From Turnera subulata (taxonomy: Eukaryota; Streptophyta; Magnoliopsida; Malpighiales; Passifloraceae), in NCBI GenBank assembly GCA_028386065.3, contig JAKUCV010003092.1:173721-237720 (forward strand): a stretch of DNA of 64,000 bases. The letters are read 5' to 3'. Shown piece by piece: positions 12,618 to 23,863 of the stretch. The first letter of the stretch is position 1; each line of letters starts with the position of its first letter. A program made the position numbers and the translations under genes. A model generated the notes under the pieces. The model was not told the origin of the DNA and searched no databases. It was given only the letters and a program-made list of their open reading frames with translations.

Positions 12618-13301
12618 TTATCTTCTCGGAACGACGTTGACCCTGAAGCTGTTGGGTTCATTGTTGATGTTGACCGTGATCCTGTCGCCCCACGAGAACC
12701 ACATGCCGCCTGCGTTGTTTTGGCCAAGAAGCTCGAAACGGTTTGCTGCAGGGAACCGGAGTGGGATGAGACCGTGATCGTCTTCAGGCTGCCACTGGGT
12801 CTCTGTGAGAAGAACCATGTTTGGTTTGTATTGGTTCTTCAGGTCCCTCAGGGTACGCGAGAACTCCTGGGAACGCCTTGCGACTCCTCTGCAGTTCCAC
12901 ACCAGTAGTCGGGCCTTTGGCCAGGTTGGAGGTAACCGAGTCATTCTGGGCATGCTTTGGGTTGTCATCGAGAGCTGGTAGTAGGAACCTTACTCCAGGG
13001 ATCGGCAAGTGGACTCTAGGTTGAACTCCTGAAGTCTCTCAGAGATGAAAAACATGACGGAGTTTCTCGAGCCATAGAAGGAGGTCCTCAGGGTGCCATG
13101 GTCCTCCAGGAAGAACGTCTCTTCCATGGGAGTGACGAAGAACCTCGATGAGTAAAGCTCGTCGACGAAGACCAGACGGGGCATTCTGCCGAGCTCATTC
13201 GGTAGTTCTTCTGGACGCTCGTTGACCATGCTGTAGGCCAGACGGTTCCTCCTGCCTAGGTTGGCACCTTCGACGAAGAAGACGGATGAGGGAGCAAGCA
13301 T
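12618..13301 (-). pseudogene. Antisense ORF of E1, copy 1 of shared 'aORF' (one in-frame stop)
   Basis: 228 codons on the strand opposite to the element, broken by one in-frame TAA at 12990-12992 (codon 104). The reading frame is otherwise continuous and has exactly the same length as the frame at 35678-36361 in the copia-type element. N-terminal half: conserved FFVEGANLGRRNRLAYSMVN, ELYSSRFFVTPMEE and FFLED blocks, family unknown to me. C-terminal half: LLVWNCRGVARRSQ, TLRDLKNQYKPNMVLLTET and GGMWFSWGD, which resemble the first third of the LINE-type endonuclease/exonuclease/phosphatase fold (WNCRG, ..ETR, GG..W). The catalytic Asp/His part of that fold is absent, so nuclease activity is not expected. 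A TATA-like sequence lies upstream at 13410-13416. It may be a stop-bearing relic or be expressed as two short proteins. Confidence 0.75.
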
Positions 13302-13409
13302 CTTGTTTTGGACGTGTGGGGTTTTGTTTTACGAACGTTGTGTTTTATTTGCTTGAGCGGTTTGTTTGCTTTCAAATGCTTTTGATGATTTACACCTCAC
13401 CGCTCCGTC

Positions 13410-13416
13410 TTTTATA
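13410..13416 (-). promoter_or_regulatory. Possible TATA box for the antisense ORF of E1
   Basis: Minus strand reads GTATAAAAGACGG about 110 bases upstream of the ATG at 13301. Element E2 has a similar ACTATAAGAAGGGG arrangement (36424-36429) about 65 bases upstream of its copy. Placement is plausible but unproven. Confidence 0.4.
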
Positions 13417-13419
13417 CTC

Positions 13420-14124
13420 TTATGGGGAGCGTGATTACCGTTTTCGATTTTCAAGACTTTACTTTTTGAAAATTTTGTCGTTGCTTCATTTAATGCTTTG
13501 TTACTTTATACGTTTTTCGGGCTACAATGCCAGTGTTTTTCAACCCTTTTCCATCTCGCGATTTTCTAACGCCCTGGCTACCTTGGCGTTTCTTTTTATG
13601 ACTCTTTATTGCATCTTTATCACATGTATCCGTGACCATTGAGGCTAGACTGATGGGATCATACCTCGGGTGGAGTGCATGTGCGACAAGCTTACAGCTG
13701 TTCGGATATCATGGAGGGATACGAGGCCTGACAGACTTTTTGGCTCATGCGGAATTTGTGAACAAGTGGATATCGCGCTTCTATCGAGGGACATAGGACG
13801 CTCTCGTGATCATTGCCTTGCAAGTTAACGGACGTCTTTTTCGCGAGGGAAACCGACGTCACCGTTAGCTCCGTATGTCACGTTTCTCGGGATCGAGGAT
13901 GGTTACGATCGATCTAGAGCGCCGAGCATGAAAACATGTTTTTGTTTTAATTTCTCTATGTTTTGATTTTGTTAAACGAATTTTGTTTTAAGTTCTTTAT
14001 GTTTGTTTTATATTCTTATTGTTGATTTTTGTTTTGCTTTGAAATATTTTTATCTTTATGTTAGCATGAGTTTTCACAATTTAACAAGGGTTTTGTTTTG
14101 GAAAGAAAACTTATTTTATTTATT
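13420..14124. other. E1 interior between the two antisense frames
   Basis: Roughly 700 bases without a supported gene. The part near 13640-13930 is GC-balanced and unlike the flanking T-rich sequence; I do not recognise it. Confidence 0.4.
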
Positions 14125-14535
14125 TCATAATAGTTTTACAACGGAGGAGAAGTATCCTATTGAGTTACATGCTTCTCTAAGTCTTTTACAAGTTTTTGGA
14201 CGTTTTTTCATGTGAGGGAAGAGCTCTGCGCACGCCAGTTCTATCTGCAACACCGCCGAGCTGTTCTTCTTCAGTGAGACGTTCAGCTGTGTCAGTGTCT
14301 GCTGCGGAGTGCTGCTCTCAACTATCGCCTTGCCCTTCTTATCCTCAGCTTTCTTGGGAGCACGTTTCTTTCGCCGTCTGCTGGAGACGACCATGTGTTC
14401 CTTCAGGCCGATGATGTTGGTTTTGAACCGCTTCTTAGGAGGTTCTTCATCGGAGCTTGTCGGGAAGGCAGTGCCACCGATGTAACTGTTGTTCTCGGAG
14501 TCTGAGGAAGTTCTTGTTCTTAGCGGAGAGTCCAT
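14125..14535 (-). CDS. Second antisense ORF of E1, basic nuclear-like protein
   Basis: 136 codons on the minus strand, ATG at 14535. The N-terminus is Ser/Asp/Glu-rich, followed by two strongly basic clusters (PPKKRFK near residue 33 and SSRRRKKRAPKKAEDKKGK near 52-70), which look like nuclear localisation signals. The C-terminal third (LNVSLKKNSSAVLQIELACAE...) is more hydrophobic and Cys-containing. I do not recognise the family. A good TATA box sits about 35 bases upstream. It is the first of two same-strand frames (the second at 13301) inside an element with no gag or pol. No second copy was seen in element E2. It could be a captured host gene fragment or an element-specific accessory gene. 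Confidence 0.5.
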   Translation of the reverse strand: MDSPLRTRTSSDSENNSYIGGTAFPTSSDEEPPKKRFKTNIIGLKEHMVVSSRRRKKRAPKKAEDKKGKAIVESSTPQQTLTQLNVSLKKNSSAVLQIELACAELFPHMKKRPKTCKRLREACNSIGYFSSVVKLL

Positions 14536-14568
14536 GGCTGAGAGTGAGTTCTCAGTTATGAGGTTCGG

Positions 14569-14576
14569 TTTATATA
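14569..14576 (-). promoter_or_regulatory. TATA box upstream of the basic antisense ORF
   Basis: Minus strand reads CTTATATAAACC, with the TATATAAA core 35-40 bases before the ATG at 14535. A start site at the usual distance would leave a leader of only a few bases. Confidence 0.5.
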
Positions 14577-14706
14577 AGCGGAGGAGATGTCGCTTAAGGG
14601 TATAACCGGTATCTCGCGTTGAGTTTGGACACCTGGTAGAGTATACCAGAAGCTTATCGTGGAGGACCCACGGACAAGACGGAATTTCGGGGACGAAATT
14701 CTTTTT

Positions 14707-14719
14707 AAGGGGGGTAGAA
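14707..14719 (+). other. E1 polypurine tract
   Basis: AAGGGGGGTAGAA directly abuts the right LTR at 14720, where plus-strand DNA synthesis would be primed. Confidence 0.8.
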
Positions 14720-17556
14720 TGTAACAGCCCGGGTAAAAATTTAGATTTTTACCGGGACTGTAAAAGTCTTTCTACCGTGATTTACCGTTGAATTAATCTT
14801 GGGTAATTAATTCAAGGTAAATCGGGCGTCGTTTTTCGTAACCGAGAGTTTTCCCGCGCTCGAGATTTTTCCGTGGATTTTACGGACCAAAGTCGGTATT
14901 TTTTCGGGTCCCGGAATTCTCGGAAAAATCACACTGGAAAATAACAAAAGGGGGTATCAGTTATTTTTTGGTCCAGTCGGGACACGACTGCATGATTGAA
15001 TCACGCAGCCGCCTCCCACTGCACACTTGTGACTTGTCTGTGCAGCCCGTGAATTTTTGCCTGCCATCATCACCACTTCCCTTTGTTTCTCCTGCCTGCA
15101 AACTCCACCTGCATAAACACATCACAGCTCACCTCCTTCTACAATTTCCCTGCAAAACCACACAACACCAAACACTAAACCAAAACCAGAAACATAATTA
15201 TTATAATAAAAAAAAAGGAAGAGAAAAGAAAGAAACCAAGAAAAGAAACGGAAAAAAAAAGAAAGAAAAAAAGAGTAGGGGCTGCCGGTCACCACTACCG
15301 CCGCCATCACCCTCTTTTCTCCACCATCAACCGCCAGCCGCCACACGCGACACCACCTCACCGTCGCCTCCTTCTCGTCGTCGCCGTTCGAATGCGACTA
15401 ACGCCGCCCGAGCCCGCCTCCTGACGCGCCTCCGGTAGCCGAGAACCCGACGGGCCACCTTCCTCCCTGCTGCTCATTGCCACCGCCGCAACCGTGCCGT
15501 CAGACGCCGTCTTCCCTCGCCAGCTCCTCGCCCTCTTCGCTGCGTCACCCTACAGCGGTCGCCCCGCCCGCGCCTTCGTCGTCTGCAGGCTGAGGTGAGC
15601 AGACCCACGTGGTAGATGAACGGGTTGAGATGACCCGTTCTGCAGCCGGGTATGGGTTTCGGATCGCGCCGGCCAGGGCCGTTGACCAGGCCTTGGTTGG
15701 GCTTTGACCTGGGCCTAGTCTTGGCTTGGGCTGGGTTTTGGATGTGGGTTGACACTATTGGCCCAATCCGTTTTAATTAAAAAAAAAGGAGAAAAGAAAG
15801 AAAATAAATTCTGGAATGAAAAAAAAAATAATAATAACAATAAAATGGCTGATAATTATATTTTTTTCTGGAAAAAATAATAAAATGTATTACAAGATAT
15901 ATTTTCAGGAAATAAAATAATTACTTAGACATATTATTTTGGGAAATTAAGGTAATTATGTTATGGTTATATTAATAAAAAATATGGTACGTATGAGTTA
16001 TAATAATTTGGAAAATATATATATGAAGTATATGAAAATGTTTTACTGGAAAAAAAATGATGATAACACTAATATAATTTTGAGAAAATGTAATTATAAT
16101 ATGATTTTCCTTTGAAAAATTATTATAAGAGTAAATAATTTTAGGAAATGGGTATAAATACTATGAAAATGTTTGGAAATAAATATGGTATTGTATATTC
16201 TGAGGAATATTTCACTAAGTATATATAATAATATATTTTTGAAAAAAATAAAATAATAATAATATTTGGTAATTATATTTTGGCAAGTATAATAACTTTA
16301 TGGAGAAAATAACGTATAACCAAGGGGGGTTTAATCTATAATTTATGGCACCGGTGGAACCGGCTTTGGACCGATTGATGTTTCCAGAGTTGAGTAATCG
16401 GCTAAGGTGAGGTTAAGTAAATATTTATATACTTCCCGTGATATCAAGTTGCTGTTTATTTGCTATATGTGATATTTGCTGGTATGAAACTTTGTGACTG
16501 TGTACGGTTTGTTGTGTGATGAATTAAGTTGATAATTGTTGTCGTTGATCTTGTTGAAGTTATTTTTGCTGTTGATATTATTGAAGATGTTGGAATTGTG
16601 GATATAAGTAAGACTATTACTGTTGTTGACTGTAGAATTATGTGAGTTAAGTACCGGGGGTACTATTATGTGATGACAGTTTGGTATTGATTATTATCCA
16701 GACGAGCGGAGAGGCTGCGAGCCTGCTCGGGATAATGAGATAATGGTTGGATGATAGAAATGTAGAAACTAGTCAAGGAAAAAGGAAATAATAAAATTGA
16801 ATACACTTAGACATCTAGTAAGTCACAGTTAAATGTTGGAACAGCCAGATGGTAGTCTTATTTTATGGTGCTGGGGAGAGTGTGCTTGGGGTCTGCTCTC
16901 TGTCTGTACCAATTATTATTTTTAGGCGCTGGGGGAGAGTGTGCTTGGGGTCTGCTCCCTGTCTGTGCCAGTTATACGTGGAGGTACCAGGGCGGGGTCC
17001 ACGGGCTAGCTAGCTTGACTACCAGACGACGGCCATCATTTAACTTGTGATAGGGGCCCTGATAATAAAATTGGAATAGCGTGTCTAGAATCACAAGTGT
17101 GTCATTTAAGGTTCGTGAGAACCTTAGTTATTGTTGGTGATGTGACTTGGAAATTTACGGTTGCTTGTATATATATATTTGCTTATGGGTTTACCCGGTG
17201 GGCACTTCGGACTCACCCCTCACCTGCGGGCTTTCATCCCGTAGGTTGAGTTATTTATGGTTCAGGTATATTGCATTCCAGACATGCTGCGGCGTCATCC
17301 CTTAGACAGGACTCGGATCCATTAGTTGCATCATGGGTTGCATACAGTGTCTTTGTGAGTTGTTAAGTCTTCCGTTGTGCATTGTTTTACTATTGTTGGG
17401 CCATTGGGCCGGTTATGATATTATTGTTGTTATTATTTTGGGCTGTTGAGCCCGAGTTTCTATTGTGTACACTGTATGCTGGGCTTGTTTTAGTTGGGTC
17501 GTCACAGTTCCGGCACGTGTTTACTGTGTACGGTAAATACGGGTCGGGGCGTTTCA
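14720..17556 (+). repeat. E1 right LTR, 2837 bp
   Basis: Matches the left LTR end to end, but lacks about 70 bases present in the left copy at about 11060-11130, which accounts for most of the length difference. It retains the 59-bp tandem duplication. Confidence 0.93.
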
Positions 17557-17561
17557 CTTCG

Positions 17562-18176
17562 CCAGTTTCAATCTCGCTCTTGCTCTCCCATTTTGGTTGG
17601 TATTTTTTTTATTAGAGAATCCTGTACCTCTGTTCCTCTTTTTTTTTTATTTCTAATACTAATCGTCGAACACCGTGTGTAACAAAAAAACAAGAAAGCC
17701 TGTTTTTTTTTTGGTTTTAGCAGTTGTGCGTTTTGGTTGAGATCGCCTTGAGTCTCTTTGATTAGATAAGAATAAAAGCTAATGTGTGATGTTGGTTAAT
17801 GTTACCCCTTTTTTTGACTCACTTCTGTGCAAGTATTTATGCCAATTATTTCGCTCTTTACTCGGGGTTTTTGTTTAGCTAATGTCTTAAGCACTTAAAA
17901 ATTAATAAGAAAGCCTGGTTTTTTTTTTGTGTTAAAGCACTTAACTTTTTTATGTTGGATCACCTAGCTTTTCTTTTTATGTTTAATCATCTCACTTTGT
18001 TACTAATTTTGTTTTGAACTCCCTCTTTTGGCATTGATTTTTTATTGGAGTTTGTGGCACCACTGAAGTCTCTTCCTCTCGGCGCCTTTCTCTTAGCCTG
18101 TTTTCAATCTAGCTGTTGCTCTCCGATTTTGGCTGGTACATCTTTGTACTTTGATGTTTCTCTTTTGTTCATTAGT
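17562..18176 (+). repeat. Duplicated segment A, right part
   Basis: Continues segment A after the E1 insertion. Stretches such as ACTAATCGTCGAAC and GTCTCTTCCTCTCGGCGCCT recur in segment B at 19739 and 19952. No gene is supported; the T-rich runs near 17640, 17702 and 17920 resemble degraded A tails. Confidence 0.7.
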
Positions 18177-19265
18177 AATTAAGCGCATAAATGAATATTT
18201 TCCAGAATTTATGGGTTGAAGCATAGGTTTTATATAGGGACTTTTGGACCCACAAGATCAGCTTTGCCTTTTCACTCTCTCTTGTATGCTTTGACTTTGG
18301 TTTGATTCTTCTTCTCTCTTTATCGCAATGTCACACAAAAAATCCTGATGTTCAGAAGAAAAAAAAATAGTGGGCTATTTACTATTGGATATATATTACT
18401 TATTTCAAAAGAAATACAAGTAACCGTTTTCTCATCAAATTCTTTCAATCAAGTTTTTGGTCTTAATACTTTGAACGTTGGCATTTATCTTCCTTTTGAA
18501 TATTCACATGTCCATACAATTAATGGTATTAATGCCAAATAACTTGGCACATGGACTTTACAGATTTTTGCCGTTGTGTGCATTGTCTTTGAGAGTTACT
18601 ATTCAATTCAAATTAAATTGAGATAATAAATTGTCCAACAATTAGTGCATATTTTGGAGCCTATATATAGAGGTCTCTTTTAATTTGGTAGATACTAAAA
18701 TACACAACAAGTGTTGAGCTCTTTCTCCTCTCCTCTCTACAAGCAGAGGAACCTGTTGAATCCTGGGGGAATTTTGCCATAGGCAAAATATTCCTTTAGG
18801 ACAGTGTCCAGCACGCCTCAGGTTATGTGTTATGCTCCAATTTTTCCAATAGTTACAATTTTTAATAAAACTATAATTAAAATACCAAACATTTTTTATA
18901 AGATAAAAAAATATAATATAACTATAGAGTCAAAATGAACCACGAGGAATGATTTTTATTTTTCACTTTCGAATGTCATATGCATAGGAACCCGTGTAAT
19001 GTTTGCTCTGTCCCTCGGATCAATCCCTTTACCCTAATTAAAACGTTAATATGGTTTAAGTTTCTTTTTTTAGTAAAAAAAAAATTGAGCTTGGAGGTTC
19101 CTTGCATTAGAAATTTGTTAACTTGTAGTTCAAGTACAAGCCAAAGGGCTAGGGGCAATCCCGGAAACTGGAAATTACCAGGGTTTCCTCATACATGGCA
19201 ACCCCTACAGTTGCATAGTACCTACCAGAGGTAGGATGATTATTAAGAACATTCATTCTTACTTG
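18177..19265. other. Spacer between segments A and B
   Basis: No gene recognised. A TATATATA motif near 18661 followed by an open leader-like region (18700-18830) looks promoter- or LTR-like, but I could not find a partner repeat. Confidence 0.4.
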
Positions 19266-20051
19266 TATTTTCTCTTTCCGTTTTTTTCACCCTCTATTGC
19301 TCTCTTACTCTCCTTGTCTTTAGGTTTATCACTTTCTTTCTTTCTTTTTTTTTCATTTTTCACTTGTTTTGTGATTATATAGAATTCGTAGGTATGGGAT
19401 TCAAGCATCCACACACTTTACATTTCTTTTTTGATAAAAACCTGTATTTATTTTTTTTTCTGTTTGGGTAATGTCTTAAGCACGAAAAAACAAGAAAGCC
19501 TGTTTTTTTTTTGAAAGCAGCTAGCTTTTTTAATGTTATCACCTAGCTTTCTTTTTATGTTTAATCACTCACTTTATTACTAATTTTGTTGTTAACTCCT
19601 TGTTTTGGCATTGATTTTTTCTTGCAGTGACACTGAAATCTTCTCCTCCCAGGCGTCTTTCTTGCTCTTCCATTTTGGCTGATATTTTTTTCATTAAAGA
19701 ATCCTATACCTCTGTTCCTCTTTTTTTTTTCTTTTATACTAATCGTCGAACGTGTGTAACGAAAAAAAACAAGAAAGCCTTTTTTTTTTTGGTTTTAGCA
19801 GTTGTGCGTTTTGGTTGAGGATAAGCTAGCTTTTTTATGTTAGATCACCTAGCTTTTCTGTTCATGTTTAATCATCTCGGTTTATTATTAATTTTGTTTT
19901 GACCTCCCTGTTTTGACAATTTATTTTTTATTGCATTCTGTGACACCACTGAAGTCTCTTCCTCTCGGCGCCTTTCTCTTAGCCTGTTTTCAATCTCTCG
20001 GATTTTGGCTGGTACATCCTTGTACTTTGATGTTCCTCTTTTGTTCATTGA
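19266..20051 (+). repeat. Duplicated segment B
   Basis: Second copy of the segment seen at 9131-9423 plus 17562-18176, in the same orientation. It stops just before the leader of the DPH7 gene. Confidence 0.7.
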
Positions 20052-20759
20052 GATTTTATTTGGGATGTGGAAATTCTATTTTACTTCCAACTCTAAAGAA
20101 AGAGCATTATCTCCGTTTATGACATGTCGTAGGAACTTCAAAGAGTGATTAGAAAGGGAAAGTAGAGAAATCAGACGACGGGCGCATGATAATAGGCGAA
20201 TTTGGTGAGATTTTTGTTTTTTTTTTTTTCCCCTCCAAAGCGAGCGAGTCACCAAGAGGCCTGAAGGTGAGAACTGAAACGCGGCGTTTTTGGTCACTCC
20301 CAGTCCCGCCTCTCTCCCTTTGGTTTCCCTCCTGTTTTCGCCCACACACTCTCCCCCTGAATCGTCTTCTTCATTTCTTTCTTCTCCATCTTCGTCGTCG
20401 TCGGTAGTGAAAGAGAAGAAAACAAAAAATCCATAAATTAGCCATCAAAGCCGCAAACATAACTCCCCAAGTTTTTAAATTTCAGCTGCCGCGAAGGGAG
20501 TGAAGGAGGCAGCAACAGTGCATCCTCGTATCAGGTAAACAACCCATGAACAATAAAAAAACAAAGATACTCTACTGTCATTATCATTATTATCGTCATT
20601 GGTGTGATTGTTTTGGAGACGAAAAATTATTGTGCCTGTGAATCACTAAACTCAAGTTGTGAACACAAATTGTTCGACAAAATGCCTCAACCATTAGATT
20701 AATGCAGCAGATTATGTTGCCTCGCTTTATTTACAATTCTTGATATCTTCTTTTCAGGA

Positions 20760-21877
20760 ATGGAGGTGGCTCACTGTTACCTAGACGGCAATGCGGATGC
20801 GGTGGAGTTCTGTCCACACGAGCAATACGGCCACGTTCTGGCAGCTGCAACTTACACGCTCCAAGAAGGGGAAAGGCCGAGCCGATCGGGAAGCATTTCG
20901 CTCTTTGACGTTGATGCTGATGCGGGGCGTTTCGAGCTGCTTCATCGTGTCGAGACTGCGGGGATTTTCGATATCAAGTGGAGTCCGTTAGGCAATGCAG
21001 GTGGCGCAATGCTTGCTCAAGCGGATGCGGATGGTTGGTTGAGGATTCATAGTTTAATCGGTGAAAAAGGTACTTAAGAAAAACATAAACATTGTAGTTA
21101 CACTTCATAATCATATATTTGTTTTTACTTGTTTGTAAATAAATAATTCTTGATGTAGGGCAATGTTTAAGAGAAATCACCGGTGAGAAAATCACCTCCT
21201 CAATGTGTCTGTGTTTGGATTGGAATCCAATGGCTGATTCGATCGCAGTGGGGTTTTCGGATGGTTCTGTCTCGGTAGTCTCATTCTCAGAGTCTCAACT
21301 GGAAGTCATTCAGGAATGGAAAGCACATGAATTTGAGATATGGGCTACTTCCTTCGATACCCACCAGACACAGTTAGTCTACACTGGCTCAGATGATTGT
21401 AAATTCAGTTGCTGGGATTTGCGGGATGGTCATTCCAATTTGGCATTCCAGAATTCAAAGGTCCACAAGGCAGGTGTTTGTTGCATTGCAAAAAGTCCTC
21501 ATGATCCAAATGTCTTAGTGACTGGAAGTTACGATGAATATCTGAGACTTTGGGATGTCAGGTCGGTTGCGAAGCCAGTAGAGAAATTGTCCGTCTGTTT
21601 GGGAGGAGGAGTGTGGAGACTGAAACACCATCCTTCTGTGCCTGGAGTGGTCTTGGCAGCTTGTATGCACAATGGCTTTGCAATTGTGAAGATTGGAGGG
21701 GAGAATGGTCAACTGCTTGAAACGTATGCTAAGCATAACTCGCTTGCTTATGGTGCTGACTGGCAGAGGGGGAAGTTAACGCAGGAAGTTAAAGGAAAGA
21801 ACAATGTGGTGGCTACTTGTTCCTTTTATGATCGGCTTCTTCGAATATGGATCCCTGAGAACAATATTGATGTGTGA
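20760..21877 (+). CDS. DPH7: Diphthine methyl ester hydrolase DPH7 (WD40 protein)
   Basis: In yeast and animals DPH7 removes a methyl ester from the diphthine intermediate on translation elongation factor 2, allowing the final amidation to diphthamide; cytosolic. Seen: CDS exons 20760-21069 and 21159-21877, joined in phase 1 (…GEKG/QCLREITGEK…), 342 residues. The leader has its own intron: donor at 20535, acceptor before 20758, so the ATG lies two bases into the exon. WD repeats are visible in FDIKWSPLGNA, CLCLDWNP…VGFSDGSVSV, VYTGSDDCKFSCWDLRDG, VLVTGSYDEYLRLWDVRS. The GGGVWRLKHHPSVPGVVLAACMHNGF block is characteristic of DPH7/WDR85. Length fits plant homologues. A possible poly(A) signal AATAAA is at 22254-22259. 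Single-copy housekeeping gene with no functional link to its neighbours. Confidence 0.93.
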
Positions 21878-23853
21878 GTTTGGTGCGGTTAGGCTCTTCA
21901 TCTCAGTGCAGTTTCAAGTTTAAACAGAGGCAAGCACTGAGGCTACATTTGTGGTTGATTGAGCTCTGTGAGCCATATGTAACATCAATGAACTCCGACT
22001 TTTTTCCTTGCCAATGGTCTCAGAATTTGAAGAGCATCTGCAGTTTCGGCCGTGTAGCTCGGACAACCATCATCAAAACAAGGGGAAATGCTGTGCCTAT
22101 AGAGGTATCCGGACACCCTGCATGATTCTTGCATATTTTTCTATTTCATCAATATCCCCAAAACTTCATGGTTTCACGTCTTGTATTCGAGCATCTATTA
22201 ACGATAATGATCTTGGTCGAAATCTTTTGTTTAAACTCCACGCTTTTCGTCTAAATAAATGCTTAAACAGAAAAAGATGGGAGGACTTTTCATTGGTGAA
22301 GTAATGAAAACTTTCATTGTTAAGTGTCTAGATACATGATGTTCTGATGGTATATAATTTGCATGAATAGGAAACTGCAGGAATCTTTTCAGAATTAGGG
22401 GGCCTCTACTGGCTTTGTACTAGGTTCCAGACCAAGAATGGGGTGGCTTTAATTAGCCGAGTGTCCCACTTTATCATACTGAAGTAGTTAATTAATAATG
22501 GTGTTCAACTATGACGGGTATGTGTATATAATCAATCGTATCATATTCGGACAAACTTTCATGCACCTGTTTATCTAACTTCGCCAGAGTCTGTTTATTG
22601 TCATGGGCCGGGTTTTATATTTCATCTTTACAAGTGGGCTAGATGGTTTATCCTTTCGTCACTAGAATTACAGTTTGACGGACTGTCCTATTATTTTCTG
22701 TAATAATCATATTACGTTCATCCCCAACTTCAATCTTTGGTGTGAATGTGGTCCAGTTTTTAATGCCTTGTCCGATTTATGGGTTACTACGGTTACCCAA
22801 ATTTGTCTAGTGCATTTCATTTAATTTGGTTCTCTGGTTGTATAAATTACCCAACTAAAAGACATGGATTTATTGCAGCTGTTCAGTGCTGCTCATTCCA
22901 TCTTCAGTTGTGTAGAACATTTCTCCATCATTGTTCCGTGTTATCTTCTTTTTGGTTGTTCGGGTGACGGCATTCTTGTCACCTACCTATCATTTTGATT
23001 ATTTATTCAATTGAAGGGAAAGTAGTTCCTTTGTATTTTTTTTTTCTTCCATTGTTGTTTTTTATTCTATTGACATGGGCGGGCTACACAATTTGACACA
23101 GCATATACAGCCACCAGGAAAGGAGATAATGTTTTTGAGGTTGAGCTTTGAAGCCATTTTATCTATCAAAATCTAGCATTGTGTTTCTCCCTGTGGTAGG
23201 CAAAGATTTTCAATCATATGTTTTTCTTTTCTTCTAAGTTTTTGGCTCTTTCTTGAAAAGAAAAAAACAAAAAACAAGAAGAAAAAGCCCTTTCGAATTT
23301 CAATCATGTAATTTGTCTTGGCTATTTTTTCCCTGGTGATGTGGGGCCTAAATCAGTAGATGACAGCAATATTTCCTACATGCCCTGAATTATTTGCTGG
23401 AATTTTATTTCGTTTTGCTGTTCTGTGAAATGTATCTAATGGTCCCGATTTTAGAACCCCCATCCATCTTTGAAGGCGTATAACTCCAAACAGTAGAGGA
23501 AGGAAGAAGAAGATACAGAAATTGAATTAATTACTTCATAGTGGGAATTTTGTCCTTTGAGTTGTTTTTATTTGCGTGTACCAAAAACGTTGAGGCAAAG
23601 AGATTCCTTCACTAGAACTATTTCTTGAAGTTCCACCGAAACAATTAATTCAATCACTTAAAACATTGAACAAGAGCAAGTTTATTTTATTCACAGCTTT
23701 GACTCAAAAGGTTCTCCTTTGCCTATTAATGGAATGGGGCCTCTTGCCAGCACTTCAAAACCAGCTTACACCCAACAAGGGAAGGAAAAAAAAAATATTG
23801 TCTCATGAATCATGATCAATAATTATTAAGCTCAATTGAGAAAGTTAGGATAG
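21878..23853. other. DPH7 3' region and intergenic DNA
   Basis: The first 400 bases are probably the 3' untranslated region. The remainder to 23853 is AT-rich sequence with no supported gene, RNA or paired repeat. Confidence 0.5.
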
Positions 23854-23863
23854 GGACTTTTAG

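Larger units (their letters stand above)
9424..17556 (+). mobile_element. Element E1: gag/pol-less Ty3-type LTR retrotransposon (LARD-like)
   Basis: Two long direct repeats (9424-12338 and 14720-17556), both starting TGTAA and ending TTTCA, enclose a 2.38-kb interior. An exact 5-bp target duplication CTTCG sits at 9419-9423 and 17557-17561. The primer-binding site lies just after the left LTR and a G-rich polypurine tract just before the right LTR. The sequence before the right LTR (GGGACGAAATTC...AAGGGGGGTAGAA) is of the style seen in Tekay/Del chromoviruses (recalled, not searched). No gag, protease, reverse transcriptase or integrase frame exists in the interior, so it must be mobilised in trans. 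The interior instead holds two antisense frames. Confidence 0.93.

Noticed and set aside
12720..13024. Plus-strand frames opposite the E1 antisense ORF
   Set aside because: They are shadows of the minus-strand frame and have no counterpart in element E2.
18640..18840. TATA-containing region as a solo LTR
   Set aside because: No second copy, no TG…CA ends with a duplication.
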